A DNA stretch of 16,532 nt from Eubacterium sp. Its GTDB lineage: Bacteria > Bacillota > Clostridia > Oscillospirales > Acutalibacteraceae. The stretch spans positions 1 through 16,532 of the forward strand of contig JAFYFO010000042.1 of the NCBI GenBank assembly GCA_017543725.1, in the 5' to 3' direction. Below are positions 6,690-14,169 of the stretch, one piece after another; within the stretch, counting starts at the first letter, position 1, and each line of letters starts with the position of its first letter. A program made the translations under genes and the position numbers. Below the pieces are notes generated by a model. It searched no databases. It was not told the origin of the DNA and saw only the letters and a program-made list of their open reading frames with translations.

Positions 6690-8015
6690 TCAGTCTATCT
6701 GAGTATAGAAAACATCAAGAACGGTTTCCATAAGTTTATCCTCATCAGGATAGAATTCAGCATGAACAACATCGGGCATAAGCGCGTCTTCACTTGCTTT
6801 CATTTCACCCGTCAGGGTGTGGGTTTCAAACTCGGTAATGCCCCTTGAAAGCAGAAATGAGCCGAGATATGTTGCGTTATTAAGGCTGAAATTCGTTTGA
6901 GAATACTTTGAAGCCGTATTATAAAGCCTTGAAATGGTTGAAAAGTCCTTGGTTACTGCAGGGAGAGCCTGGTCCGCAAAGGCTTTTATATACTGAACCT
7001 GGCGGTCCGTTCTGTTTAAAGACGCGGTGACTTCATCCATATCACGGGTTCTGACATATGTTTCCGCCATATCGCCTTTGAGCGTTATTGTTTCGCCGTA
7101 TCTTATTCCGAGGCTCGGTGCGTCATAAATTGATTTAACGGTTACTCCGCCGATTGCGTCGTTAAGAGGCGCGATACCGTCGAGGTCAAGAGCAAAATAT
7201 TTCTGAATGGGAACATTATATAAAACACGGCTTATTGAGTTTACCGCATTTTCACAACTCTTCTTTGCTCCGTCGCCATACGCATAGGCAAGGCAGAGTT
7301 GAGTTTTTTCTGTTCTGAGGAATATTCCGCTGGTGCTCCAGATATCAACATCAACCATTGTGTCACGAGGAATGGCAATAATCTTTGATTCGCCCGTTTT
7401 TGTGTTGACAGCGGCAACAACATCAGCGTCTGTTGCGCCGACAAAATCGGTGTTTTTAACATTTTCCATAGTTCTCTGGTCAACGCCGAGAAACGCCATA
7501 GAAAAAATATCGTCGTTATATTTATAGGTATGTCCCTTGTATTCAATAGTTTCCTGATATGCAAAGGGCTCGCCCGAAGCGTCTGTTTTTTTCATCATAT
7601 CAAGATGACCGACGCCCCTCATAACAAAAAACGCAGCGCATACAACAACAATTATGCTGAAAACAAATAGCAAAATACCTATTGCAATTTTTGCGGCAAC
7701 GGGCATTTTTTCCTTCTTCTTTTTTGAAGAATGACGGCTGCGGTGGTGGTGGTGGTGATGATGGTGCTTACCCGACGAACCCGACACCTTGTTTGAAACC
7801 TTGCCCTTGCTCTTTCTTGTGTTGAGCGAAGGAACGCTGATTTCATCCATTATTTCCTGAACGGAAACAGTTTCATCCGTCTTTTTTGAATTGCCCTCCC
7901 CTGTTTTTTTATCAACAAGCGAGAATTCAGATTTGCTGTCTTCATCAATATTCAGGCTCTGAAGGAGTTCTTCTTCCCCTGTTTTATCGAGATTTGGATC
8001 AATCGGTTTTTTCAT
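6690..8015 (-). CDS. LCP (LytR-CpsA-Psr) family glycopolymer transferase with a His8 tract
   Basis: A 441-residue membrane-anchored protein. LCP enzymes transfer lipid-linked glycopolymers (teichoic acids, capsule, or glycans for proteins) to the cell wall on the outer face of the membrane. Layout: a long charged, disordered cytoplasmic N-terminus (1-103), one membrane segment (about 105-132), then the external LCP domain (about 165-350). Conserved features are TDADVV (195-200), IPRDTMVDV (215-223; R217, D218), LAYAYGDG (242-249), and the Arg/Asp-rich YVRTRDMD...NRTDRQ (320-339) that binds the pyrophosphate lipid. The N-terminus holds eight consecutive histidines (84-91), then a basic stretch before the membrane. 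It overlaps the sortase gene by 17 nt, which implies coupled translation and possibly coupled function. Older names such as transcriptional attenuator are misleading. Substrate polymer unknown. Confidence 0.9.
   Translation of the reverse strand: MKKPIDPNLDKTGEEELLQSLNIDEDSKSEFSLVDKKTGEGNSKKTDETVSVQEIMDEISVPSLNTRKSKGKVSNKVSGSSGKHHHHHHHHRSRHSSKKKKEKMPVAAKIAIGILLFVFSIIVVVCAAFFVMRGVGHLDMMKKTDASGEPFAYQETIEYKGHTYKYNDDIFSMAFLGVDQRTMENVKNTDFVGATDADVVAAVNTKTGESKIIAIPRDTMVDVDIWSTSGIFLRTEKTQLCLAYAYGDGAKKSCENAVNSISRVLYNVPIQKYFALDLDGIAPLNDAIGGVTVKSIYDAPSLGIRYGETITLKGDMAETYVRTRDMDEVTASLNRTDRQVQYIKAFADQALPAVTKDFSTISRLYNTASKYSQTNFSLNNATYLGSFLLSRGITEFETHTLTGEMKASEDALMPDVVHAEFYPDEDKLMETVLDVFYTQID
7743..7766 (-). 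other. Polyhistidine-coding tract inside the LCP gene
   Basis: Eight His codons in a row (CAC CAT CAT, then five CAC), followed by Arg-Ser-Arg-His and a Lys-rich stretch. The tract lies on the cytoplasmic side, about 14 residues before the membrane segment. The pure CAC run is a trinucleotide repeat that could vary in length by slippage. It could bind divalent metal, but no function is shown. Confidence 0.9.
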
Positions 8016-8778
8016 TCTTATCTAATACCCCGCAAACTAAATATCTGCTGCTTCTCTGATTGGTTATGCATGTTGAAAGAACAACAATTTTATCCTCAAT
8101 GTTCAGTTTCCTTCCGATATCGCTGTTAACATTTTTAACATTTGAATTCGGATTCTGAATCATTTCAAGAAATTCTTCAAAAATATCATCATTCTGGAAA
8201 TCAAAACTGTTCATAATATGGCGGTCGTCATATTTAAACGCCGAAACAATTTTATAGGTTAATTTTGATTTTGGAGTGTAAATAACAAATTTGCCGTGTT
8301 TTTCAAAGAAATCCTTATTTTCGAATTTATGCAGCGTTGTGAACATTGAATCGCCGTATCCGTTATGACCGTAAATAAGAGTAACCCTGTCTTCAAATGA
8401 AGTTGTGTTAACCATTTCGGTATAGATTGCTCCGCTTGCAACCCAGGATTTATCAATAGCGCTGTGTTTAAGATACATTTCATCGTTATCGGGACTCTGA
8501 ACAATGGGATAATCAACTTTCGTTCCCTTAACCTTAATCCAGGCATATATATCGCTGTTTTTCTTCTGCAGCGACTTGAAATCAATTGGATTGCTGAGCG
8601 TTTTTTCAGCGTCTGCTGCAGACGACGCAACTATTGAAGATATTTCATCATCGCCTGTTTTTGCGCGGTGTTCGGCATAAAGATGACAGCCGAAACAAAC
8701 GCCTGCGATAACCAAAAGAAGAATTGCTATTATAAGCAGCGCTTTTTTCTTTGTTTTCTGATTATTGTTTTCGCTCAT
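7999..8778 (-). CDS. srtB: Class B sortase
   Basis: A 259-residue membrane-bound cysteine transpeptidase that cuts a C-terminal sorting signal and joins the protein to the peptidoglycan precursor. An N-terminal signal anchor spans about 12-32. The class B hallmark IDFKSLQKKN (65-74) precedes the barrel, followed by IYAWIKV (77-83) and VDYPIVQ (88-94). The catalytic set is complete: His138 in YGHNG, Cys237 in LSTC (234-237), and Arg245 in SSRY. The region between (about 185-215) fits the extra helix of class B enzymes. C. difficile SrtB prefers (S/P)PxTG, and the gene directly upstream encodes an SPKTG protein, so it is the likely substrate (inference). GGAG lies 8 nt before the ATG. The end overlaps the LCP start. 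A promoter-like pair directly upstream is too close to be conventional; read-through from the upstream gene may contribute. Confidence 0.92.
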   Translation of the reverse strand: MSENNNQKTKKKALLIIAILLLVIAGVCFGCHLYAEHRAKTGDDEISSIVASSAADAEKTLSNPIDFKSLQKKNSDIYAWIKVKGTKVDYPIVQSPDNDEMYLKHSAIDKSWVASGAIYTEMVNTTSFEDRVTLIYGHNGYGDSMFTTLHKFENKDFFEKHGKFVIYTPKSKLTYKIVSAFKYDDRHIMNSFDFQNDDIFEEFLEMIQNPNSNVKNVNSDIGRKLNIEDKIVVLSTCITNQRSSRYLVCGVLDKNEKTD

Positions 8779-8826
8779 AAAAAACGCTCCGATTATATAT
8801 TATTTACTCAATAACGGCAAACTAAT

Positions 8827-8859
8827 ATAAAAACACCTGTAACACTGTTACAGGTGTTT
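8827..8859 (-). terminator. Intercistronic terminator between the SPKTG gene and sortase
   Basis: A perfect 13-bp stem (8859-8847 with 8843-8831) with a 3-nt loop and five T on the minus strand. It lies 12 nt after the stop of the surface-protein gene and about 50 nt before the sortase start. If partly read through, it would give much more substrate mRNA than sortase mRNA. Confidence 0.88.
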
Positions 8860-8871
8860 AAAAACTACAAA

Positions 8872-9363
8872 TTACTCAGCGTCTTCCTTTTTTCTCATTG
8901 CAAGAAGAATTGCTGCACCTGCGCCTGCTGCTGCAAGTCCTGTTGTTGCTGCAGCACCGGTTTTCGGTGATTTGCCTTTTCCGCTGCCTTTGCCCGAGCC
9001 TTTTTTGCCGCCCTTAACAATTGCGTTTGCGGTGATATCGCCATCGAATCCGTTGAGAAGTTCGATAGTGATTGACTTTCCGTCTTCAGAAACAACCTGA
9101 TAGTCTACGCCTTCAACCATTCCGTCAAATTCCCAGCCCTCAAGAGTTCCGTTTCCGTTATATTTGAAAGTGATTTTTGCAGGATCATCAGGGTCTGCTT
9201 TATAAGTTACATCTTTTGATGTTGTTCCGTTAACTTCAACAGTTATTTTTGAACTTGTTTTAGTTGTTTCCTGGCTTTCAACAACAGCAAAAGCGTTGAT
9301 TGAAACAGCGCTTACGGATACAAGCATAAGAACCGAAAGAAGAATTGCTGTGATTTTTTTCAT
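8872..9363 (-). CDS. Small secreted SPKTG cell-wall-anchored protein
   Basis: A 163-residue surface protein with a complete sorting layout. A signal peptide covers 1-26 (MKK, hydrophobic core, AFA cleavage site). A short Ser/Thr-rich segment leads to one beta-rich domain (about 38-116; motif TLEGWEFDG at 73-81), seen in many Clostridia surface proteins and not assigned a function here. A Gly/Ser/Lys linker (118-131) precedes SPKTG (132-136), a hydrophobic helix (137-156) and the charged tail RKKEDAE. The ATG at 9363 was chosen over an in-frame GTG at 9372, because GAGG at 9375-9372 is 8 nt from the ATG but overlaps the GTG. It stands immediately upstream of a class B sortase, has a strong promoter, and ends at its own terminator. 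It is the probable sortase substrate; its binding partner is unknown. Confidence 0.86.
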   Translation of the reverse strand: MKKITAILLSVLMLVSVSAVSINAFAVVESQETTKTSSKITVEVNGTTSKDVTYKADPDDPAKITFKYNGNGTLEGWEFDGMVEGVDYQVVSEDGKSITIELLNGFDGDITANAIVKGGKKGSGKGSGKGKSPKTGAAATTGLAAAGAGAAILLAMRKKEDAE

Positions 9364-9371
9364 ATTTAACA

Positions 9372-9375
9372 CCTC
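9372..9375 (-). promoter_or_regulatory. Shine-Dalgarno that fixes the SPKTG protein start
   Basis: GAGG lies 8 nt upstream of the ATG at 9363. The alternative GTG start (9372-9370) overlaps this site and cannot be served by it, so the shorter protein is preferred. Confidence 0.75.
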
Positions 9376-9409
9376 ATAATTTAATAGATTTTGTCAATTA
9401 ATCAAATAG

Positions 9410-9438
9410 ATTATAACACGGTGAAATGCATTTGTAAA
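9410..9438 (-). promoter_or_regulatory. Strong promoter of the SPKTG surface-protein gene
   Basis: On the minus strand TTTACA (9438-9433), a 17-bp spacer and perfect TATAAT (9415-9410), with an extended -10 TG. This is the best match to consensus on the minus strand in the window. Predicted transcription start near 9403, leader of about 40 nt. Confidence 0.88.
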
Positions 9439-9487
9439 GTCTTTTTTATCAAAAATTAATATATTATATTTTTACATTGAATATTCT

Positions 9488-9512
9488 AAAAAACACAACG
9501 ATACTTTGAGTT
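9488..9512 (-). terminator. Weak candidate terminator of the ABC exporter operon
   Basis: On the minus strand a 7-bp stem with one A-A mismatch (9512-9506 with 9498-9492), a 7-nt loop and six T. It lies about 55 nt after the stop of the second ABC gene. The stem is weak, so the call is tentative. Confidence 0.3.
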
Positions 9513-9565
9513 TTCTGCGCCTGAAACCACAATATATAGATTTGAAAATATGAATTTTTTGAAAA

Positions 9566-11374
9566 TTATGAAAGTTGAGCCTTTCCGGTGCAGAGTTCAT
9601 AGTATCTTCCGCCCTGCGCAAGAAGGGATTCGTGGTCGCCTCTTTCAATTATTTCGCCGTTTTCAAGAACCATAATTGCGTTTGAATTGCGAACGGTTGA
9701 AAGTCTGTGAGCAATAACGAAAACCGTTCTTCCAATCATAAGCCTATCCATTCCGTGCTCGATATGCGCCTCGGTTCTTGTGTCAACCGAAGAAGTTGCC
9801 TCGTCAAGAATCATAACAGGCGGGTCTGCAACAGCGGCTCTTGCAATTGCAAGAAGTTGGCGCTGACCCTGGGAAAGATTTGAGCCGTCGCCTGTTATTT
9901 CTGTTTCATAGCCGTTTTCAAGGTGGCGGATAAAGGAATGGGCAGAGGCAAGTTTTGCCGCTTCAATACATTCCTCATCAGTTGCGTCAAGTCTTCCGTA
10001 GCGAATATTATCCATAATTGTTCCGGTAAACAAATGGGTGTCCTGCAAAACCATTGCCAGCGACTTTCTTAAATCCGCTTTTTTAATGCGCTTTATATCA
10101 ATTCCGTCATAGGTTATCGCGCCGTCCTGAATATCATAGAAGCGGTTTATAAGATTTGTTATCGTTGTTTTTCCTGCGCCGGTTGAGCCGACAAAAGCAA
10201 TTTTCTGCGACGGCTTTGCATAGAGATTTATATCGTGCAAAACAACTTTTCCTTCAACGGGGATTTTTTTATCTCCGTCAATCCAGAACCAGCGTTTGCC
10301 GTCAGCAGTTCTGAGTTCTTCAAGCGTAACGCTGCCCTCGTCGACCTCGCTTTCGGTGTCCATAATCTCGAAAACGCGTTCAGCGCCTGCAAGCGCCGAG
10401 AAAATATTATTCATCTGATTCATTATCTGGTTAATCGGCTGGGTGAACTGCTTTGAATAACCGAGAAAAGTGAAAAATGTTCCGATATCAAGCGAGCCTG
10501 TTAAAACAAGTATTCCGCCCGTTAATGTTATTGTTGCATAAGAAGCGTTGTTTATTCCGGTTGAGCAAGGTCCCATTATGCCCGAATAGAAATTTGCCTT
10601 TTCGGCAACAACACGGTACTTATCATTGAGTTCATCGAAATCCTGAATTGCAATTTCCTCGTGGTTGAAAACCTTAACAACTTTCATTCCCTCAATCGTT
10701 TCTTCAATATTGCCGTTCATTTTTCCGAGCGCTTCCTGCTGGGCTTTATAATACTTTTTTGTTTTCTTTGCTATATGAGCGGAATTAACAATCATAATAA
10801 CAAGGAAAATGCAGGCAACAAGAAACATCTGCCATTTCAGAACAATCATCATAACAATTATGCTGACAAATGAGAAAACCGATGAAACAAGTTGAACAAC
10901 CGTTTGCTCAAGCATCATCTGAATATTATCAACATCGTTTGTGAAACGGCTCATAATTTCGCCGTGGGTCTGAGCGTCAAAAAATCTCAGCGGCAAAGTC
11001 TGCAGATGGTCGAAGAGTTCTTTTCTGATGATATTCGTTGTTTTATAGGAAATGCTGACCATAATCTTCGCCTGAATAAATGTGAAAAGCGAAGCGCCGA
11101 TATAGAAAGCGGAAACAATAACAAGATTGGTGATAAGTTTTTTAACGCCCTGTGTTTCGAAGTTTCCCGCTTTGATTGAGGAGGCAACATCATTTAAAAT
11201 CGGCTTGAGCCAATAAGACGCGCCCGTCTGGCAAAGAGTGCTTAAAATAAGCGTCAGGAAAACAATTATCAGCAAAAACTTGCTTCTTCCGATATAGCCG
11301 AGAATTCTTGAAATTGATTTTTTAGTGTTTTTGGGCTTAACAAGCCCAACATTTCTTCCTCCCATGGGCGGCAT
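9566..11374 (-). CDS. ABC exporter subunit B (consensus catalytic residues, shortened A-loop region)
   Basis: A 602-residue half-transporter: membrane domain with six helices (about 32-325), then a nucleotide-binding domain. NBD motifs are Walker A GSTGAGKTT (396-404), Q-loop Q444, signature LSQGQ (500-504, one change from LSGGQ), Walker B MILDEATSS (521-529) with catalytic Glu525, and His556 in the H-loop. It pairs with the upstream gene, overlapping by 1 nt (TAATG), and AAAGGGGGTG in that gene's end is its ribosome site. Relatives have a beta-strand with an aromatic A-loop (FGY type) between the PVEG-like stretch and VLHDI. Here residues 373-382 run VEGKVVLHDI directly, so about 14 residues seem missing. 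Many such heterodimers export drugs, lipids or peptides; the substrate is unknown. No regulator is adjacent. Confidence 0.9.
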   Translation of the reverse strand: MPPMGGRNVGLVKPKNTKKSISRILGYIGRSKFLLIIVFLTLILSTLCQTGASYWLKPILNDVASSIKAGNFETQGVKKLITNLVIVSAFYIGASLFTFIQAKIMVSISYKTTNIIRKELFDHLQTLPLRFFDAQTHGEIMSRFTNDVDNIQMMLEQTVVQLVSSVFSFVSIIVMMIVLKWQMFLVACIFLVIMIVNSAHIAKKTKKYYKAQQEALGKMNGNIEETIEGMKVVKVFNHEEIAIQDFDELNDKYRVVAEKANFYSGIMGPCSTGINNASYATITLTGGILVLTGSLDIGTFFTFLGYSKQFTQPINQIMNQMNNIFSALAGAERVFEIMDTESEVDEGSVTLEELRTADGKRWFWIDGDKKIPVEGKVVLHDINLYAKPSQKIAFVGSTGAGKTTITNLINRFYDIQDGAITYDGIDIKRIKKADLRKSLAMVLQDTHLFTGTIMDNIRYGRLDATDEECIEAAKLASAHSFIRHLENGYETEITGDGSNLSQGQRQLLAIARAAVADPPVMILDEATSSVDTRTEAHIEHGMDRLMIGRTVFVIAHRLSTVRNSNAIMVLENGEIIERGDHESLLAQGGRYYELCTGKAQLS

Positions 11375-13113
11375 TATTCAAGCACCCCCTTTTGCTGAGT
11401 TTTATATATCTCCTGATATATTTCGCAGTTTTCAATAAGTTCACCGTGGTTTCCGACTGAATCAATTTTTCCGTCGTCAAGAACGATAATCTTATCCGCG
11501 TCTTTAACCGAAGATATTCTTTGAGCAATAATGATTACTGTTGTGTTTTTAAACTCATTATAAAAACTGTTTCTGATTTTCGCTTCGGTTGCAGTGTCAA
11601 CAGCGGAAGTTGAATCATCAAGAATAAGGATTTTCGGATTCTTAATCATAGCCCTCGCTATGCAGAGCCTCTGCTTCTGACCGCCCGAAAGATTAAGTCC
11701 TCCCTGCGATAAATCGGTTTCATAGCCGTTTGGCTGCTGCATAATAAATTCGTGCGCCTCGGCGGCGCGGCAGGCTTTTTCTATTTCTTCATCGCTTGCG
11801 TTTGGCTTTCCCCACCTGATGTTTTCCTTAATCGTTCCCGAGAAAAGAATGTTTTTCTGAAGAACAACGCCCGTCATCTCTCTCAGAGCGGTTAAATCAT
11901 AATCCTTAACATTAACGCCGTCTATAAGAACTTCGCCCGACGAAACATCATACAGCCTCGGAATAAGGTTGACAAGGCTTGATTTACCGCAGCCCGTTGA
12001 GCCGATTATTCCGATTATTTCTCCCGCTTCTGCCTTGAAAGATATGTTTTCAAGAACATTATCCCCTTCATAGTAGCCGAAGCAGGCGTTTTTGAATTCA
12101 ACGCTTCCCTTCGGATTTTCGGGAACAAAGGGATTTTCGGGATTAACAATATCTATTTCGGTATCAAGAACTTCGCAAACACGCTCGCCGCAGGCTTTCG
12201 CCCTTGTTAACTGGAGCATAAATATCGAAATCATCATAATGTTCATAAGAACCTGAACGATATATGAAGCAAGAACCGAAATCTGACCGACATCCATATT
12301 GCCCGCCGCAGCGCTCTTTGAACCGCTGTAATATATAAAAATTATAACAACATTGAGAAGCAGCATCATAATCGGCATAACGGTTACAACAAGCCCTGCC
12401 GCCTTGCTTCCCTGCTTTGCGAGTTCATCGGAAGCGTTTCTGAACTTATCCTTTTCCCTCTCTTCACGAACAAAGGCTTTAACAACTCTTATTCCGATAA
12501 GGTTTTCCTGAACAACGCGGTTTATATTATCAACTTTTTTCTGCATTTTTCTGAACATCGGAAAACCGAATTTCAGAATGAGCGCAACGATTATTGCAAT
12601 TATCGGAAGCATAACAACGAGAATAAGCGATATTTTTGCGTTTATTGAAAACGCAAAAAATGCCGAAACAACAAGGAGCGCAGGCGCTCTGACAAGAATT
12701 CTCAGAGTCATAATCAATGTGTTCTGAAGCATTGTTACATCATTTGTCATTCTTGTTGTTAACGAAGATGTTGAAAAGGTGTCGATATTCTTAAATGAGA
12801 AAGCGCTGATTTTTTCATAGAGCGCTTTTCTGAGCCTGTATGAAAATTTCTGAGCCGCAATTGATGAAACTTTCATAGTCATAAGACCGCCTGCAAGCCC
12901 GATAAGGGCAAGGCCGAACATTGAAGCGCCGACTTTAATAACATAGAGTTTTATATCCTCGCCGCCTCCTGCGGAAGCCGAAACGGTTTTATAAACAGTG
13001 TTTGCAATCGAAGGCAGAGCAAGTTCGCAAATAGCCTCGATTATCATTCCCGCACCGCTGAGCAGGCAGAGCCACCAAAGCCCATTAAGGTATTTCGCAA
13101 GTTTTTTAAGCAA
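11374..13113 (-). CDS. ABC exporter subunit A (degenerate catalytic site), TTG start
   Basis: A half-transporter of 579 residues from the TTG at 13113. Six membrane helices occupy about 10-310. The NBD has A-loop FGY (345-347), Walker A GSTGCGKSS (371-379), Q419, signature LSGGQ (475-479) and Walker B ILILDDSTS (495-503). The catalytic Glu is replaced by Asp500 and the H-loop His by Gln531, the mark of the degenerate site in heterodimeric exporters such as TM287/288, BmrCD and LmrCD. The partner supplies LSQGQ to this site and Glu525 to the other. The TTG is preferred because AAAGGGGGG stands 7 nt upstream, and because the predicted transcription start (about 13138) lies downstream of the in-frame ATGs at 13173 and 13146, neither of which has a ribosome site. 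It is the first gene of the exporter operon. Confidence 0.9.
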   Translation of the reverse strand: MLKKLAKYLNGLWWLCLLSGAGMIIEAICELALPSIANTVYKTVSASAGGGEDIKLYVIKVGASMFGLALIGLAGGLMTMKVSSIAAQKFSYRLRKALYEKISAFSFKNIDTFSTSSLTTRMTNDVTMLQNTLIMTLRILVRAPALLVVSAFFAFSINAKISLILVVMLPIIAIIVALILKFGFPMFRKMQKKVDNINRVVQENLIGIRVVKAFVREEREKDKFRNASDELAKQGSKAAGLVVTVMPIMMLLLNVVIIFIYYSGSKSAAAGNMDVGQISVLASYIVQVLMNIMMISIFMLQLTRAKACGERVCEVLDTEIDIVNPENPFVPENPKGSVEFKNACFGYYEGDNVLENISFKAEAGEIIGIIGSTGCGKSSLVNLIPRLYDVSSGEVLIDGVNVKDYDLTALREMTGVVLQKNILFSGTIKENIRWGKPNASDEEIEKACRAAEAHEFIMQQPNGYETDLSQGGLNLSGGQKQRLCIARAMIKNPKILILDDSTSAVDTATEAKIRNSFYNEFKNTTVIIIAQRISSVKDADKIIVLDDGKIDSVGNHGELIENCEIYQEIYKTQQKGVLE

Positions 13114-13120
13114 ATTTTCG

Positions 13121-13129
13121 CCCCCCTTT
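13121..13129 (-). promoter_or_regulatory. Shine-Dalgarno that fixes the TTG start of ABC subunit A
   Basis: AAAGGGGGG on the minus strand, 7 nt before the TTG at 13113. A G-rich site of the same kind (AAAGGGGGTG) precedes the second exporter gene. Confidence 0.8.
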
Positions 13130-13144
13130 GAGATTCTTTTTAAC

Positions 13145-13173
13145 ATATTATCACAATAAAATATTAAATTCAA
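13145..13173 (-). promoter_or_regulatory. Promoter of the ABC exporter operon
   Basis: On the minus strand TTGAAT (13173-13168), a 17-bp spacer and TAATAT (13150-13145) with an extended -10 TG. Transcription should start near 13138, giving a leader of about 25 nt to the TTG start. It is divergent from the rsmA promoter, with about 41 very AT-rich bases between the two -35 boxes. Confidence 0.78.
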
Positions 13174-13214
13174 TGTGCAATATTAATAATAATTAAAATA
13201 AAAATAATAATTGT

Positions 13215-13243
13215 TGATATAATTTTAAATATATGTTAAAATG
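13215..13243 (+). promoter_or_regulatory. Promoter of the rsmA-MATE operon
   Basis: TTGATA (13215-13220), a 17-bp spacer and TAAAAT (13238-13243) with TG one base upstream (extended -10). Predicted transcription start near 13250, leaving a leader of about 55 nt with no obvious stable structure. Confidence 0.85.
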
Positions 13244-13305
13244 TTTTTTCGATATATTGATTACTCAGCCGTATCCCGGTTTTAAACCAAGACAGGAATA
13301 AAAAT

Positions 13306-14169
13306 ATGGATTATAATCTTTGCGATATAAAAACAGTTGAGGCTGTTCTGAAAAAATACGGCTTCAGTTTTTCAAAATCACTCGGTCAGAATTTTCTGAT
13401 AGACAGCGAAGTTTGCCCGAAAATGGCGGAATTTCTCGGCGCAGACGAAAAAACGCTTGTTATTGAAATAGGTCCCGGAATCGGGGTTTTAACAAAGGAA
13501 CTCTGCAAAACCGCGGGCAAGGTTGCGGCGATTGAACTTGATAAAAGGCTCTATCCCGTTTTGGAGGAAACCCTCGGCGATTTTGATAATTTTGAACTGA
13601 TTGAGGGCGACGCGATGAAACTCGACCTCAAAGCCCTTATCAGCGAAAAATTTTCGGGATACGAAAAAGTTAAGGTTTGCGCAAACCTTCCCTATTATAT
13701 AACCTCGCCGATTATTATGAAACTTCTTGAATCCGAACTTCCGATTTGCGAAATTCTTGTTATGGTTCAGAAAGAAGCGGCTGAGCGCCTTTGCGCAAAT
13801 CCCGGAACAAGAAATTCAGGGGCTGTCAGCGCGGCGGTTAAGTTTTACGGCGATGCTGAAATACTTTTCGAAGTCGGGAGAGAAAGTTTTATGCCCTCCC
13901 CGAAAGTTGACAGCGCCGTTATAAAAATAACGCTTAATGAAGAAAACAAATATAATGTTTCCGATAAAAAAGCATTTTTCTCCTTCGTCAGGGCGGCTTT
14001 TGCTCAAAGGAGAAAAACGCTTGTTAACTCGGTTTCTTCATCGCTCAGTATTTCGAAAAACGAAATAACAAACGCTCTTGACGCGCTTTCAATTAACAGA
14101 AGCATCAGGGCGGAACAACTAACAATGGAGGATTTGGTAAATCTTTCCGATTTACTTTTCAATTCATAA
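13306..14169 (+). CDS. rsmA: 16S rRNA dimethyladenosine transferase
   Basis: A 287-residue protein of normal KsgA/RsmA length. It uses S-adenosylmethionine to dimethylate two adjacent adenosines in the 3'-terminal hairpin of 16S rRNA, a late check in small-subunit assembly; loss gives kasugamycin resistance. Visible motifs are SKSLGQNFL (23-31), SAM-binding EIGPGIGVLT (54-63), acidic E77, GDAM (101-104), catalytic NLPY (127-130), the RNA-contacting RNSGAVS region (169-175), FMPSPKVDSAVI (195-206) and AFAQRRKTLVNSV (231-243). The Erm methyltransferases are a related alternative, but these motifs and the C-terminal helical domain (about 220-287) fit RsmA. AGGA lies 8 nt before the ATG. It leads an operon with a MATE transporter whose ATG touches its stop codon; the functional link between the two is not obvious. 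Confidence 0.95.
   Translation: MDYNLCDIKTVEAVLKKYGFSFSKSLGQNFLIDSEVCPKMAEFLGADEKTLVIEIGPGIGVLTKELCKTAGKVAAIELDKRLYPVLEETLGDFDNFELIEGDAMKLDLKALISEKFSGYEKVKVCANLPYYITSPIIMKLLESELPICEILVMVQKEAAERLCANPGTRNSGAVSAAVKFYGDAEILFEVGRESFMPSPKVDSAVIKITLNEENKYNVSDKKAFFSFVRAAFAQRRKTLVNSVSSSLSISKNEITNALDALSINRSIRAEQLTMEDLVNLSDLLFNS

Noticed and set aside
8792..8820. Promoter-like pair TTGCCG and TATAAT, 17 bp apart on the minus strand, before the sortase gene
   Set aside because: Transcription would begin near 8785, inside or after the sortase ribosome site (8790-8787), giving a message without it. It may be chance in AT-rich DNA; only a mapped 5' end could rescue it.
13114..13173. N-terminal extension of ABC subunit A from the ATGs at 13173 or 13146
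   Set aside because: Both lack a ribosome site and lie within or upstream of the promoter boxes, while the TTG at 13113 has a strong site at the right distance.
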